DNA from: Ecytonucleospora hepatopenaei
Lineage: Eukaryota > Microsporidia > Enterocytozoonidae
Assembly (NCBI GenBank): GCA_026692725.1
Contig: JAPMUG010000002.1
Coordinates: 186,001-250,000 of the forward strand
Reading direction: 5' to 3'
DNA: 64,000 nt
Below the pieces are notes generated by a model. It searched no databases. It was not told the origin of the DNA and worked only from the letters and a program-made list of their open reading frames with translations. Shown one piece after another: positions 27,183 through 38,078 of the stretch (its first letter is position 1; every line of letters starts with the position of its first letter). A program made the translations under genes and the position numbers.

Positions 27183-28041
27183 TAGGGTCTTTTTTAAGGC
27201 GAATAAAAATTTTCTTTTTTAAATCTACAAGTTCTTCTGCAAAAACAAAAGTACCCTTGTCTATTTGCGGCAATTCCTTTCTAAGAAGATCTAAACTTCC
27301 TAAAAAACACAATTTGTTTTCAATGCAAAAAGTTTGTATGTTTTTGGATTTGCTTAAACTATTTACAAAGTTGCATTTATTGCATTTAATACCTTTCATA
27401 TTTTCAACAACTCCTAATATTTGTATTTTTGCTTTTTTACAAAAACTCATTTGCCTAGTAAAATCAATAAAAGACAATGTTTGAGGAGTGGTTATTAGAA
27501 TTGATTGTACTTGCTCCATATAACTAAAAATAGCTAGATGTTCATCCGTAATATTAGGAGGAGTATCAACGACAAGTATATCATACTCCTCAGTTCTACA
27601 ATTTTTTAAAACAGCCTTTAATATTGCATTTTTATTAACTTCTTCAATATTGTCTTCTATCAAGGGCCAAAAGTATCCCGATGACACTATTCCTAATGAT
27701 CCTTGGGTTATTGGACTAAATTCTTCAAAAATATTTTCTATAACACGGTTTTGTGTATTTGTCAATTGTGGTATGGTCGGTCCTGTAATGTCCAAGTCCA
27801 ACAACAATACTTTGCTGCTCTCGGACAAGAATTTTGCAATCACAAAACTTAAAAAACTTTTTCCTACTCCACCTTTACCACACATTACAGAAATTTTATG
27901 CTTAAAACCATTGTATTTGTTTTTAAGAAACGGTATGTCACTGTCTGGTTTGGTATTTGCACAAATATTGGCGTTTGGACATCCTTTGCATGCGTCTGCC
28001 TTACCTGCATCTTTGCTTTCAGCGCCAGGACAAGATTTCAT
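27175..28041 (-). CDS. NBP35: cytosolic Fe-S assembly scaffold Nbp35
   Basis: P-loop ATPase that assembles and transfers Fe-S clusters for cytosolic and nuclear proteins. The N-terminal cluster motif is visible (CPGAESKDAGKADACKGCPNANIC, cysteines near positions 4, 18, 21 and 27), which separates Nbp35 from Cfd1. The deviant Walker A is VMCGKGGVGKSFLS, and a Walker B/switch element (VVDTPPNITDEHL) follows. The C-terminal CxxC that holds the bridging cluster is GIKCNKCNFVN. The CIA pathway receives sulfur compounds from the mitosome, linking this gene to the Hsp70 and Tim-type genes here. The length of 288 residues is near the usual 300-330. Confidence 0.93.
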   Translation of the reverse strand: MKSCPGAESKDAGKADACKGCPNANICANTKPDSDIPFLKNKYNGFKHKISVMCGKGGVGKSFLSFVIAKFLSESSKVLLLDLDITGPTIPQLTNTQNRVIENIFEEFSPITQGSLGIVSSGYFWPLIEDNIEEVNKNAILKAVLKNCRTEEYDILVVDTPPNITDEHLAIFSYMEQVQSILITTPQTLSFIDFTRQMSFCKKAKIQILGVVENMKGIKCNKCNFVNSLSKSKNIQTFCIENKLCFLGSLDLLRKELPQIDKGTFVFAEELVDLKKKIFIRLKKDPNV

Positions 28042-28083
28042 TGAAACGGTAAAATTTTAAACAATTTACAAAATAATCAAAAT

Positions 28084-29391
28084 TCAGTTTAATTCTTCTA
28101 AAAACGAATATGTTCTTATATTCAACTCTGAAAAAACAATTTCCTCATTAACAACATCTCTCAATAAAGATATTAAATCCAAAAAATTCCCGTTAATAAA
28201 CATGCTTTTATACATGGAAAATAAAACTGACAAAAATTCTATAAAAATTTGCTGAAATTCAATAATATAAAATGTATCAATTACAAAACACAAAAAATCT
28301 TCAATAAATTCATTTTCTTTGTGCGCAAAAAATGTTTTTATTCCATTTTTGTCTTTTGTAAAATTCAAAACCTTAAAAACATCTTCTAATGAATTGTTGT
28401 TTTTAGCTCTACAAAAAGCTTCATGATATTTGTGATGTTTCAAAAAAATATCCACCTCAGAAAAGACATGTTTTTTGTTTGTATGTTCTTCAAGATCCAA
28501 ACTATCTTCAAATTCGTAGCGCTTATTAAGCTTGAGTTTATTGCTTTTTTCATTTGGTTTAATCTTTAAAACACGTTCATATATTCCATCTTTTCCAAGA
28601 AAAAACATTTTTCCATTTACTACAAAAACATGTGACATTATGGTTGGGCATGTAACATTTGTAATTTGCTTTAAATTAAAATCGAATGTTTTTATGTGTA
28701 GATCATCGCTAATTGTGCAAATATGATTGTCTTTGACAAAAATATTGTTTATTTTTTTATAATGAACTATCTTTTCAACATATTTTGTGCCTTTCAGCAT
28801 TATTGTAGTGTTATGTACACCTAAAAAGCTAAAATCACCTTCTTGTTTAAATACACAAAAAAATTGAACATTTTTGTCGAAAGAAATTTTTAAATCTACC
28901 AAAATTTCATTTTCTAATAAAAAAATCGTGTTATTTGCCAAAACAAAAAGTTTGTCTTCAAACAAATATACAGCATCAATTTGAAATGAAGAAAGAACTT
29001 CAAATTTTTTAGTTTCAGTTTTTAAATCGTACAATTCTATTTTATCCTGTAAAATTATTGCAAAATAATTATTTATCACACAAAAATCTAGTACATAATG
29101 CTTTATATTAAATGTGCATATATGAACCTTTTTATATGTAAATAATTTAATTTCACCAGTATTTAGAGCAACAAAAAAGAAGTCATCATTGCACCCAAAT
29201 TTTAAAATTGTTGCTTTAAATTCCATGATTTTTTTGCTTTTATTTCCATCAAAACAAAATATTTCTGTTTTTGTTGAAAAGTATATTTTGTTTGAAATAA
29301 AATTAGCAAAAAATGGTGTGTTTTGCAAATCTAATACTCTGGGCAACTCAAACCCATTTATGTCACGTAAAACATACTTTGTTGTAAACAT
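28084..29391 (-). CDS. UTP15: U3 snoRNP (t-UTP) protein Utp15
   Basis: Small-subunit processome component acting in early 18S rRNA processing. The N-terminal 270 residues are beta-rich with weak WD40-type repeats (IKLFTYKKVHICTFNI, IELYDLKTETKKFEVL, HIKTFDFNLKQI). The C-terminal helical domain (EVDIFLKHHKYHEAFCRAKNN, LNFTKDKNGIKTFFAHKENEFIEDFLCFVI) matches the Utp15 C-terminal domain pattern. The repeats are very divergent, so the call rests on the C-terminal domain. The start is preceded by ACCGCTTT. Confidence 0.75.
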   Translation of the reverse strand: MFTTKYVLRDINGFELPRVLDLQNTPFFANFISNKIYFSTKTEIFCFDGNKSKKIMEFKATILKFGCNDDFFFVALNTGEIKLFTYKKVHICTFNIKHYVLDFCVINNYFAIILQDKIELYDLKTETKKFEVLSSFQIDAVYLFEDKLFVLANNTIFLLENEILVDLKISFDKNVQFFCVFKQEGDFSFLGVHNTTIMLKGTKYVEKIVHYKKINNIFVKDNHICTISDDLHIKTFDFNLKQITNVTCPTIMSHVFVVNGKMFFLGKDGIYERVLKIKPNEKSNKLKLNKRYEFEDSLDLEEHTNKKHVFSEVDIFLKHHKYHEAFCRAKNNNSLEDVFKVLNFTKDKNGIKTFFAHKENEFIEDFLCFVIDTFYIIEFQQIFIEFLSVLFSMYKSMFINGNFLDLISLLRDVVNEEIVFSELNIRTYSFLEELN

Positions 29392-29423
29392 AAAGCGGTA
29401 AAAATATTTTTATTATTCAACCC

Positions 29424-30758
29424 ATGGAGATTGAAAAAATTTTATTAGAAATTGAAGAGTGTGTAAAATTTAGAGAATATGAGACTGCTATTTTTTATAC
29501 TTTAGAAATTTCTAAAACAAATCCAGATTATTTGCTTTTGGCAGGTATATTGCTTTATATGCATGGAGAATACTCCAGGTGCATTGCTGTGTTGCACGAA
29601 ATAGACAGCAACACTTCTAAATATTACAAAACTTTGTCTTTTTACCACTTAAAGCAATATTCTTTAGCAAATAAAATGTTAAATACATGTAGTTTAAAAG
29701 ATGATGATTATACAGGATGCCTTTATTTAGACTCTTTTCTTTTAACAAACGCAAAACATTATTTTCTTCTTTTACAGGCAAAAATAAAAATACAGATGGG
29801 AAATGCAAAAGAAGCTGTTGAGTGTGCTTTGAAATCAACTGAACAACGTTTTTTATTACCGGCTGTCAATATTTTACTGGAAAATAAAATTTATTCTGAA
29901 GAAGAAAATGTTTTAGAATACGGAATTGGTAAATATTATAGTAAAATTAGTCAGATGTATTTAACAAACAAGGAAGATGAAATTTTACCTCTTACACATC
30001 ATTTTATAGATTCTTATTTTATCTCAAAATTAGTGGTTTTTTTGTTTCGGCGAGAAAAAGTTAAAAAAGCACTTGAATTTTATGCGTTTTTACGTGAAAA
30101 TGATTTTGCATTTATTCAGGAAATGGATTTAATAAGTACATTTTTGTGGAAACATAAGAAGGAAAATTTACTTGGTGTTTTGGCAAAAGACTTGCTTGAA
30201 ACTCACAGTCAAAGTGAAAAGACGTGGGTAGTGTTGGCGAACTATTATTCTTTTAACAATAAAATTGAAAAATCTGCAAAGTGTCTCGAGAAGTCTTTGC
30301 TTATAAAAGAAAGTGCAATAGCACTTTCTACCTTAGGATATGAGTATACTGCAAGAAACCAAACAACAAAGGCAAAGGCGTATTTTGAAGCTGCGCTAAA
30401 AATGCAGTTAAATAGTGGGAAAGCATATTTTGGATTAGGAGTGGCATTTGACACGGCCGGTAGATTAGAAGAAGCTGAAAAATGGTTTATAAAAGGCATT
30501 GAATTGGAGCCGTATGATAGTTTTATACAAACATACTTGGTCAGATTTTACGTATCTTTTAAAAAATACGATGAGGCGCTAAAAATTCTAAAGACATTTA
30601 TGAACATTGGATCATTGACAATTAAACAGGCAATAAATTACATGCAAAGTAAGATAAACGGATTTAAGGAAACAGAAGAACTTATGGCTCTAGAGTTCAT
30701 TGAAATTTTAGAAACAAAAGGATACCATAAGCAGGCACGTGCACTAATAAAAAGGTAA
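29424..30758 (+). CDS. CDC27: anaphase-promoting complex TPR subunit Cdc27/Apc3
   Basis: TPR scaffold of the APC/C ubiquitin ligase. The N-terminal TPRs are weak. From about residue 235 the pattern is strongly Cdc27-like: MDLISTFLWKHKKENLLGVLAKDL, TWVVLANYYSFNNKIEKSAKCLEKSL, ALSTLGYEYTARNQTTKAKAYFEAAL, AYFGLGVAFDTAGRLEEAEKWFIKGIELEP. The EYxSTxLWHL-type motif separates Cdc27 from Cdc16 and Cdc23. The 444 residues are fewer than in yeast (758), because the long disordered middle is gone. The start follows ACCC directly. Confidence 0.8.
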   Translation: MEIEKILLEIEECVKFREYETAIFYTLEISKTNPDYLLLAGILLYMHGEYSRCIAVLHEIDSNTSKYYKTLSFYHLKQYSLANKMLNTCSLKDDDYTGCLYLDSFLLTNAKHYFLLLQAKIKIQMGNAKEAVECALKSTEQRFLLPAVNILLENKIYSEEENVLEYGIGKYYSKISQMYLTNKEDEILPLTHHFIDSYFISKLVVFLFRREKVKKALEFYAFLRENDFAFIQEMDLISTFLWKHKKENLLGVLAKDLLETHSQSEKTWVVLANYYSFNNKIEKSAKCLEKSLLIKESAIALSTLGYEYTARNQTTKAKAYFEAALKMQLNSGKAYFGLGVAFDTAGRLEEAEKWFIKGIELEPYDSFIQTYLVRFYVSFKKYDEALKILKTFMNIGSLTIKQAINYMQSKINGFKETEELMALEFIEILETKGYHKQARALIKR

Positions 30759-31000
30759 AGGTGAGAACATCTTCATATTTTGATAAGAAAAATATGTTAG
30801 AAAGAGGGATGAACATTGCTAAATAAATGTTGTGTATAGAGTTTGATTTATCAATTTATAGTTGATACAGTAATAAATGTGTGCGATATTGATAAAACTT
30901 GTCTACTTTTATATCATATTTTGATAAATGTGTTTAGTTTATTTGAATTTTAAAATCACTCAAAAAATAAAACATAACATAAATAAATAAACCCCTTAAG

Positions 31001-32311
31001 ATGGAAACAAGAAAAAGAGGAATAAGTTTAATTAGAAATTTTAAATTTAATGATGCCTGGGCTTTTGTGTTTTTTGTGCTTATTTCTGGAAGTTTAATCG
31101 GAATTAGTCTATATAACTTATTTAAAAACAATGAATTTAAGAACTTTAGCCAAACATCATTGCCTAGAAAAACAACCATACTTTTTGCATACAATATTGT
31201 TTGCATGCTTTTTTTGAATCTACTATGGTTGCTTATGCTTACTGTAGCGACTAAATTTCTGATTTATGCTGGATTTTTTTGTGGTCCTGTTTTAAGCTTA
31301 ATCATATTTGTTTTGTCATTTTCACAGAATGGAATGGCTCCTAAAATATATGGTGGTATTAGCTTTTTACTGTCTTTGTTGGTTTCAATTTTAACATTTT
31401 ATGCAATTCGCAAACAAATTGATGCTATTTGTTTGTTAGTGTCTAAAGGAACAATAATTATTATACAAAATATTTTTAAGGTATTTTTATTGTATTTTTG
31501 TGCAATTGCTATGGTGAGTGTATCTACATTTAACATAACTTTAGGTGTAAATGAGGGAGAAAAGGCAAATACCATTTTGAATTATTTCAACACTTTTGTT
31601 GTTTTTTGGGTGATTATATTTTTTGCATATTTATACGATGTATTTGCAGCTGCGTTGGTAAAGAATCATGTTATAAAAGCAACAGGAAAGGATGATGAAG
31701 AAAAGGGCATCAATGTGGGTGTTAAATCTTTGGTTGTTGTTTTTTATAGTTTAGGAACAATAGCATTTTCTTCTTTCTTGATTGCCCTAATTCGAACATG
31801 TAGATATATTGTGGAAGCACCAAGAGAAAGAAGTGGAGCTGCTGATGTTATTTTAGCAATTTTATCATTTTTACTGGCTTTCATTTTAATTTTTTTAGAA
31901 ACTTTGGTAAATGCAATGAACAAGTTTGCACTTTGTTACACGGCAATGAAAAATACAGGGTTTAAGAAGTCAGTGGTTGAGTCTTGGGATTGTTTGGTTG
32001 AAACCAACTGTGTTGCTTTAAATGCGTATGTAGCGTGTGAATATGCTATTTATGTGCTTTATTTGCTCAATGTTCTAATGCAGTGTTCTTTAAACTTTGG
32101 TTATTTTTACTTTAAATTGGATAAAAATAAAAGCGAAGACATTGTTTTGGTTGTTCTTTCTTCTATATTTTTTAGCTTATTATCCATTGATTTTGTAAGG
32201 ATTGCTGTTATTGGTGCAAATGCATTGTCTTTTATTTATGCACTTGATCCAGAAAGAATTGCAGAATATTCACCACAATTATTTGCCAAAATACAAGAAA
32301 TTGCAAAATAA
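31001..32311 (+). CDS. choline transporter-like protein (PNS1/CTL family)
   Basis: A 436-residue protein with about ten membrane segments. The family signature is in the C-terminal half: YSLGTIAFSSFLIALIRTCRYI (GSIAFGSLIIAIVQxIR-like), followed by a long helix and FALCYTAMKNTGFKKSVVESWDCL with NCVALNAYVACEYAIYVLY. It would move choline or a related solute, or serve as a membrane protein of the family with unknown substrate. The start is preceded by ACCCCTTAAG. Confidence 0.78.
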   Translation: METRKRGISLIRNFKFNDAWAFVFFVLISGSLIGISLYNLFKNNEFKNFSQTSLPRKTTILFAYNIVCMLFLNLLWLLMLTVATKFLIYAGFFCGPVLSLIIFVLSFSQNGMAPKIYGGISFLLSLLVSILTFYAIRKQIDAICLLVSKGTIIIIQNIFKVFLLYFCAIAMVSVSTFNITLGVNEGEKANTILNYFNTFVVFWVIIFFAYLYDVFAAALVKNHVIKATGKDDEEKGINVGVKSLVVVFYSLGTIAFSSFLIALIRTCRYIVEAPRERSGAADVILAILSFLLAFILIFLETLVNAMNKFALCYTAMKNTGFKKSVVESWDCLVETNCVALNAYVACEYAIYVLYLLNVLMQCSLNFGYFYFKLDKNKSEDIVLVVLSSIFFSLLSIDFVRIAVIGANALSFIYALDPERIAEYSPQLFAKIQEIAK

Positions 32312-32434
32312 TTTTATTAAAAGATTTTTAACCTTGTTTTTAATAAAAATTTTAATAAAAACTTTTTTTATTTTTAAATGATAAAAAGCATTTACGTTTA
32401 AATTTCAGTTAAACTAAGATAAAATGTCAAAATT

Positions 32435-32623
32435 CTAATCATCACCTGAAACTATTTTATGAGATAGAGAGGAAGTTGAAACATGAAGTGTTAAAAATTT
32501 TGAATCTTCTATTAACTTTCTTATCTCTTTGTCTGTTTCTTGTACATTTTTACACAATAAATTTAAATTCTCTTCAAATATTTCAAGATTGTTTTGTTTA
32601 TTTGATTCTTTTTCTTGATTCAT
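32435..32623 (-). CDS. very small helical protein, unknown
   Basis: A 62-residue frame with one amphipathic helix (LEIFEENLNLLCKNVQETDKEIRKLIED) and a Ser-rich tail. AACCCTT lies about 19 bp upstream of its ATG. It has the size and shape of small subunits of coiled-coil complexes, such as kinetochore ring proteins, but no family motif is seen. Chance is possible at this length. Confidence 0.4.
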   Translation of the reverse strand: MNQEKESNKQNNLEIFEENLNLLCKNVQETDKEIRKLIEDSKFLTLHVSTSSLSHKIVSGDD

Positions 32624-32682
32624 GTAAAATAGTATATAATAAGGGTTAAAATGTTTATCTAATAATTTAATAATTAACAGGG

Positions 32683-35600
32683 TTAATTTTTATCCGCATT
32701 ATATTTTGTTACTTTAATGTGTGATGCAGGATTTAATAAATTGTAATACAACTTTTCAACGACTGCTATCATTCCTACAAAAAAGTTTATAATCATAATT
32801 TTATGCGTAAATTTTAGCAGCTGCCATAAGCCAATGTGGAATTCGCTAAAAAAATGTGCACATACACCAAACGCAAGTATAGAACCAATGATAACCAAAA
32901 TTGTTATTTTTTTGGGTTTCTTCTCAAAAAGCAGGATTGTGACATATTCGTTGATAACTGCAGATGTAAACACAAGGACTGAAAAAAAGTGCATTTCTTC
33001 CCTGTCTTTCAAGATGAACATGTACCCGATGGTCATGACAGTTGCTTGCAAATACGCAATCAAAGTAGCAAGTATAAATTCCTTTAAACTGCATAAATTA
33101 TTTAACCTTAATTCTTTATATAGTTCAGGGTATTTTAAAGTGATTTCTTTTTTGATATCGCTGTCGTGGTAAAGCGTTAATATTGGAAAACATGTGAAGA
33201 GAATAAAAAAAGAACCCATATAGCCTTGGAAAATACTCAAAGGCACGCAATTTACAAGGGCACTGAACACTGCCTGTATGATTGTAGTTAAAAAAGCACG
33301 TCTTAATGTTATTTTAGCCAACTCGGCTGATTTTACATAGCAATTACGTCCATGTGAAAACATTAGTTCAGTAACATGGCAAAATTTCTTTAACGAAAAA
33401 TCTGCAGATAGCGCAGCTTGATTTCCTTCTTTTCCTTCTATTCCAACACCTGCATCTGCTTCGGTTATCATGGAAACATCGTTACCTCCGTCACCTATAC
33501 ACATCACCGTCTCGCCTGCCATTGTTTTTAGTGCGGCAGCCATCATTGCTTTTTGGGTTGGCGTATATCTGCATCCTATTACAGCAGATAAGTCTTTTGT
33601 TTGCTCTATAAATGCCTCCAGTAAATAATTCTTCTTTTCACTTCTTTTTTTGTTTTGTACTACGTTTGTTGCATTCAAAACAACTGCTAAACTGATTCCA
33701 TCTATCACTAATGCATTGTACTTTCCTGTTTTTAACATTTCTATTTTCTCAATTATCTCTAGTTCTGTTGTTGCTCCGCTTATAATCAGATAGTTGTCGA
33801 GTTTATCCAATAAACGGGATGATTTAGCTATGGAAATTGCTGTTTCTATTTTGTCACCAGTAAGCATCCATACTTTTATGCCTGCATTTCTTAGACTTTC
33901 AAGTGTTTCTTTGACATTGTCCTGTAATTTATCCTCAACACCTGTTAGTCTCAACAAATCAAGTCCTCTCTCGAGTCTTTTTTGACTTTCCAGCATGTTA
34001 GTTTGCCTGTTGCTTAGTGATAATTTGGCTTCCGTATAATCTGCATGAAAAAATTCAAAACTTTCTTTGGTCAACTCCTTTTTGCCAACTACCAAAGTTC
34101 GCAGTCCCTCCCTTGCCATATCATCTGTTTCTTCCTCGGCCCAGTCATTTTCCTTGCATATTTTTTTCATTGCTGTATCTGCTCCTTTTTCAAAAAATAC
34201 ATAAGAACCATCGTCTCTCTCTAAAACAATGCCCATACGCTTGGTATCGGAATTAAAAGGAAAAATATGATGAATCTTATATTCCATATTGATTTTTTCA
34301 TAAACAAACTTGTTGTTTTTCTTTGTTTCTTTTATTTGACTAACACCTTCCATTGAACTATTTTCATCCAATTCACAAGGTTTGTATTCATAACAAATTT
34401 TCAATGTATTTCTGTCCCTGTATAAAATTTCAAATCCAAGCAGCCTAACAAACTCAACTAGCGCAATTTCATCAGGTGAAGATGCTTGAAGCAAAATTCC
34501 TTCTTCTGTTTCTACAGGTGTAACGTTATGGCAAAGTGAAAGACATTCAACAATGTCAAAAATCCTTGATCCAATTTCCTTAAAATTTTTTGTTGCTCTC
34601 TTCCCCTTGTAAATGTACTTTCTCAGTATTTCCTTCAACTCTTTAAATTCTGTTTTGTCGTATAAATTTACACCCAAATGCAGTTTTTTCATCAGCATTT
34701 CGTTTTGGGTGAGGGTTCCAGTCTTGTCTGTCAGAAAAAAAGAAATACGTGCCAAATCTTCCTGTATGGCCGTATTTCTAATGACTATTTTTTTATCTGC
34801 AGTATATGCGTATACAGTTCGACCTGTATCAAGAGTGACTTTTAATGAAATTGGTATCATGAAAGCTAAATAAAATAATGAATCTGATTATCGTAACAAA
34901 TGCTGCTCCATCCAATGTTGTAATTCTTAACGCAGAAAAACAGCACGCGCAAATCATGCACAAAAATCCCAAAATCAAAACAAAAGAATTAATTTCTCTG
35001 TCTAAAACTCCACTTTTGTTACGAGGCATGTAAGTATTCATCTTAGCACGTGTTTGAAACCCCGTGTATATAACAATACCAAGTGCATCAGATGTTGCAG
35101 CGACCGTGTCCGCCCATGCCGTATTTTCCAGATCCAAAGGTAGTTTTATTTTTGCTCCGTTTATTGTTTGATCCATTCTACCTGTAAATTTATAAATATC
35201 TTTGTCTGGACATTCAACTGTTGCATTTATTTCACTGCAAATGTCTGTGATTTCAATGCAGCACTGTCTTCTTTTCCAGTCGGTTTCACCATCCAACTGA
35301 TCTGTTCGAATAAACAGTTCTCCATTTTCATCATTACAAGATAGCAAAATACAGTCTGCAGGAAACTTTTGTCCTTTTTTAACCAATATAATATCTCCCA
35401 CCTTAATGTCCATTGCTTTTACACTTTCATATCTATTGTATTTTTTGTTATCTGCCAATATTTGCGAAACAAAAATACCTCCCTGGCATTCATTTGAAGA
35501 ATCTATAATTGGAGAATCAGGAACTGTCTTTTCAATTTCAGGCATTGCTTGTGTTATTTTTTTGTCTTGGTCTATTTTTATCTTTTTATAAAGGGCGCTG

Positions 35601-35974
35601 TTTACTTCTTTATCACGCTTATATCTTCTATAATCATCCATTCCTTCGTTCATCATACTCATAAAAAATACAAAAAGAAATGGAACCAAACTGCTTGAAA
35701 AACTTCCTATTGCAAGTGTTTTTGATGTTTGAAGCATCATAATCAAAAAGAACAGTAGTGAAGCAGGTTCTTTAATTTGCATGAAAAAAACATAAGGTAA
35801 AAAAGAAAATACATTGTATTTTGTATTTTTAATTCTATTGTCTGATTTAATATCTGGGCAATGTGTACTTATATCAATCCATTTGTGCTTATCGGTGTCT
35901 TTGTTTGTGTTTTTATTAAAAAAATTGCTTTCTTCTTTGAAAGTTTGTGATGAAGATTTATTTTTTATTTTCAT
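32683..35974 (-). CDS. P4-type ATPase (Neo1-like flippase), frame broken once
   Basis: Phospholipid-translocating ATPase of the Golgi/endosome. In the 5' part (to about 34860) are the first membrane segments and the actuator loop DQLDGETDWKRR. In the second part are the catalytic DKTGTLTQNEM, the nucleotide-binding domain, CIGDGGNDVSMITEADAGVGIEGKEGNQA and six further membrane segments. SADFSLKKFCHVTELMFSHGRN and LYHDSDIKKEITLKYPELY point to the Neo1/ATP9 branch. The first frame runs into IILFSFHDTNF, while the conserved text resumes as MIPISLKVTLD, one base later. One extra base (in CTTTC) or a +1 shift explains it. The joined length is about 1,095 residues, which is normal. AAACCCTTAATTG precedes the start. 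Confidence 0.88.
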
Positions 35975-36327
35975 CAATTAAGGGTTTAGTATTTTTTTAT
36001 TTTAAAAGGGTGAAACTATACAAAGTTGATTTTTTTGTAACAAAACTTTTTTGGTTTCATTAATCCTAAAAAAGTAGAAACATAATATTTTTAAAAATTT
36101 TTACATATTTAATACATTTTAGAATATTTTAGAATTTTTTAATTTTTAATTTTTTTAAATTATACAAATCTACTACTGTTTTCAATAATTAAAGCATACA
36201 TTTGAATTTAAATAAATTTAAAATGATTTTATTTATTTTTCTCAAGGTATAATAATTATATTTTATGCAAAATATTTTTGTTTTTTAGTTTTTATAAAAT
36301 ATAAAAGATTTAGCAACATACCCTTAA
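35975..36327. other. intergenic gap between divergent genes
   Basis: About 353 bp of strongly AT-rich sequence shared as the 5' region of the P4-ATPase and the E2F/DP gene. CCC blocks mark both ends next to the starts (AAACCCTT on the left strand, ACCCTTAA on the right). Between them are A/T runs only. Confidence 0.55.
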
Positions 36328-36876
36328 ATGTCAGATTCATCCTCTTCTACAAGCAACACTGGACTTAAATACATAACCAACAGAGTTTTTGAAATTTTAA
36401 AAGAAAAAGGTCCAATTACATACACTGAGATTCAAAGTCAACTTCACACTAAAACAGCAGAAACCAAAACAAGAAGAATATATGACGTGCTTAATGTATT
36501 AAGAGCCGTCAACATAATTGGAAAGAGAGGCAAAGAATATTATGTTTTAGATTCAAAGGACGATATTATAAAGAAAATAGAGGAAAGGGACAAGCTAAGA
36601 AAAATGATAGACTCTTTTGACTTTTTAACTTCAAAAAACAAAACATCTTTGCCTTCTCCAGAACAAGAAAAATTATACTTGCCTTTTATGGTCATCTCAG
36701 TAGATTCAGACTCTAAAGTGCATTGCGATACTAATGAAGAAAATGATTTTTACACGTTTCAAAGCGAAAAACCACTAACCATAATAGAAGATTTAGAAGT
36801 TCTAACCTATTTACAGGAAAGTGAAAATGAGAAAAAAATAAGGAAAATGGAATTTCTTAACAATTTTATACTTTAA
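36328..36876 (+). CDS. E2F/DP-type winged-helix transcription factor
   Basis: Cell-cycle transcription factor of the E2F/DP family. Residues about 10-75 form the winged helix: LKYITNRVFEILKEKGPITYTEI, then the DNA-recognition helix TRRIYDVLNVLRAVNIIGKRGKEYYVL (RRxYDxxNVL motif). The DVLNVLRAVNII version is closer to DP than to E2F. A short coiled-coil and beta-rich dimerisation region follows to residue 182. It would pair with another E2F/DP protein. The start is preceded by ACCCTTAA. Confidence 0.85.
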   Translation: MSDSSSSTSNTGLKYITNRVFEILKEKGPITYTEIQSQLHTKTAETKTRRIYDVLNVLRAVNIIGKRGKEYYVLDSKDDIIKKIEERDKLRKMIDSFDFLTSKNKTSLPSPEQEKLYLPFMVISVDSDSKVHCDTNEENDFYTFQSEKPLTIIEDLEVLTYLQESENEKKIRKMEFLNNFIL

Positions 36877-36923
36877 ACTTAGTAAAAATAAATTTTAATT
36901 TCTAATAGTTTTTACCCCATTTT

Positions 36924-38078
36924 ATGGCTAGATTTTTTAATGCTGAAAACAATGATAAGGACGAAAAAAAATCAACAAAATTCTTTGAAATAGAAGAAGA
37001 AAAAAACACACTTTTATCTAAAAAAGATAAAAAAATTACAGAATTTGAGCAAAAAATCAAGGAACTTCTAAAAGAAAAAAATCCTAAAGTTTTTGAAAAG
37101 TCTTTTAGAAAATTTATGAATGATTTAAAAAAGTTTGCTGTAAACCAAAAAAATACTGTTGAGTTAAGTGGATTAAGTGAGTTATTTAAAGTTGTAACGA
37201 ACAAGCAAAACATTAAATTAATTAATGAGTACAATCAATTGTTTGCTTCAAATACAGATCAAGAAGAAAATGTAGAAAACTATGAGAATGAAGTTGAAAC
37301 AAAAGAAAAAGAAAATACAATTGAAGACATCTTGGAAATTAGCGATGAAAATAAAAAAATCAGTGAATTAGAAAAAAATAGTGAAAATTTAGAAAGTTTT
37401 ATGCCTTTGTATTTTTTGTACAGTAAAAATAAAAAATACAACAAAATGTTAGATATGTTGGAAAGACTGGAAGGTTTAAATTGTGAAAAGGCTATTTTCA
37501 TTAAAAACAACATGGAAAAGTGCATAGAGCATTTGATTTTTGAAAAACAAGTTAATTTTAAAAGGCTTTTGAATATATGCGAGCAATATAACTTAAAAAA
37601 AGAAGTCGAATATATTAAGATTTTTAAGTTTGATAAGATTGATTGCATAGAGAGTGAATTGCTGGTTCCGGTTGTAGCTGTTAAGACCAAAAACTATCAA
37701 ATGGCAATTGACAAAATAAATCCCTCATTATTTAATAAAAACAAAAAATCCATCGAGTACAAAGCGTTTGAATTTATAGCCATCAGACTTTTAAAGGCTA
37801 ATTTTATAAAGGCAGCATATGAAATTTTTGTTTTGTTTGACAACGACAGATTTTTGTTTGAAAAGCAAGCATGTAGCATTCTCTTAGAGGATTTTTCTAG
37901 GGATTTTTTCAAAAAAGAATTTTTAGAGGAATTTAAGTGCTACGACACTAATTTATTTTTGTTAAAATCAGAGCAAAAGCAAATGGAATTGTGCAGAGCA
38001 TTTTTTTACTTAAACAGTGGATGTAAAGATATTTGTGTTGATATTATAAACAATATTTTTCGTATCTCTGCTCAGTAA
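36924..38078 (+). CDS. translation initiation factor eIF3c-like protein (short)
   Basis: The N-terminus MARFFNAENNDKDEKK resembles the MSRFF-acidic start of eIF3c/Nip1. The helical block KVFEKSFRKFMNDLKKFAVNQ fits the family region before its helical repeats. The middle is acidic and the rest is alpha-helical. It has 384 residues against 812 in yeast, and no clear PCI domain is visible at the C-terminus, so either it is strongly reduced or the call is wrong. An alternative is another helical scaffold protein. The start follows ACCCCATTTT. Confidence 0.5.
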   Translation: MARFFNAENNDKDEKKSTKFFEIEEEKNTLLSKKDKKITEFEQKIKELLKEKNPKVFEKSFRKFMNDLKKFAVNQKNTVELSGLSELFKVVTNKQNIKLINEYNQLFASNTDQEENVENYENEVETKEKENTIEDILEISDENKKISELEKNSENLESFMPLYFLYSKNKKYNKMLDMLERLEGLNCEKAIFIKNNMEKCIEHLIFEKQVNFKRLLNICEQYNLKKEVEYIKIFKFDKIDCIESELLVPVVAVKTKNYQMAIDKINPSLFNKNKKSIEYKAFEFIAIRLLKANFIKAAYEIFVLFDNDRFLFEKQACSILLEDFSRDFFKKEFLEEFKCYDTNLFLLKSEQKQMELCRAFFYLNSGCKDICVDIINNIFRISAQ

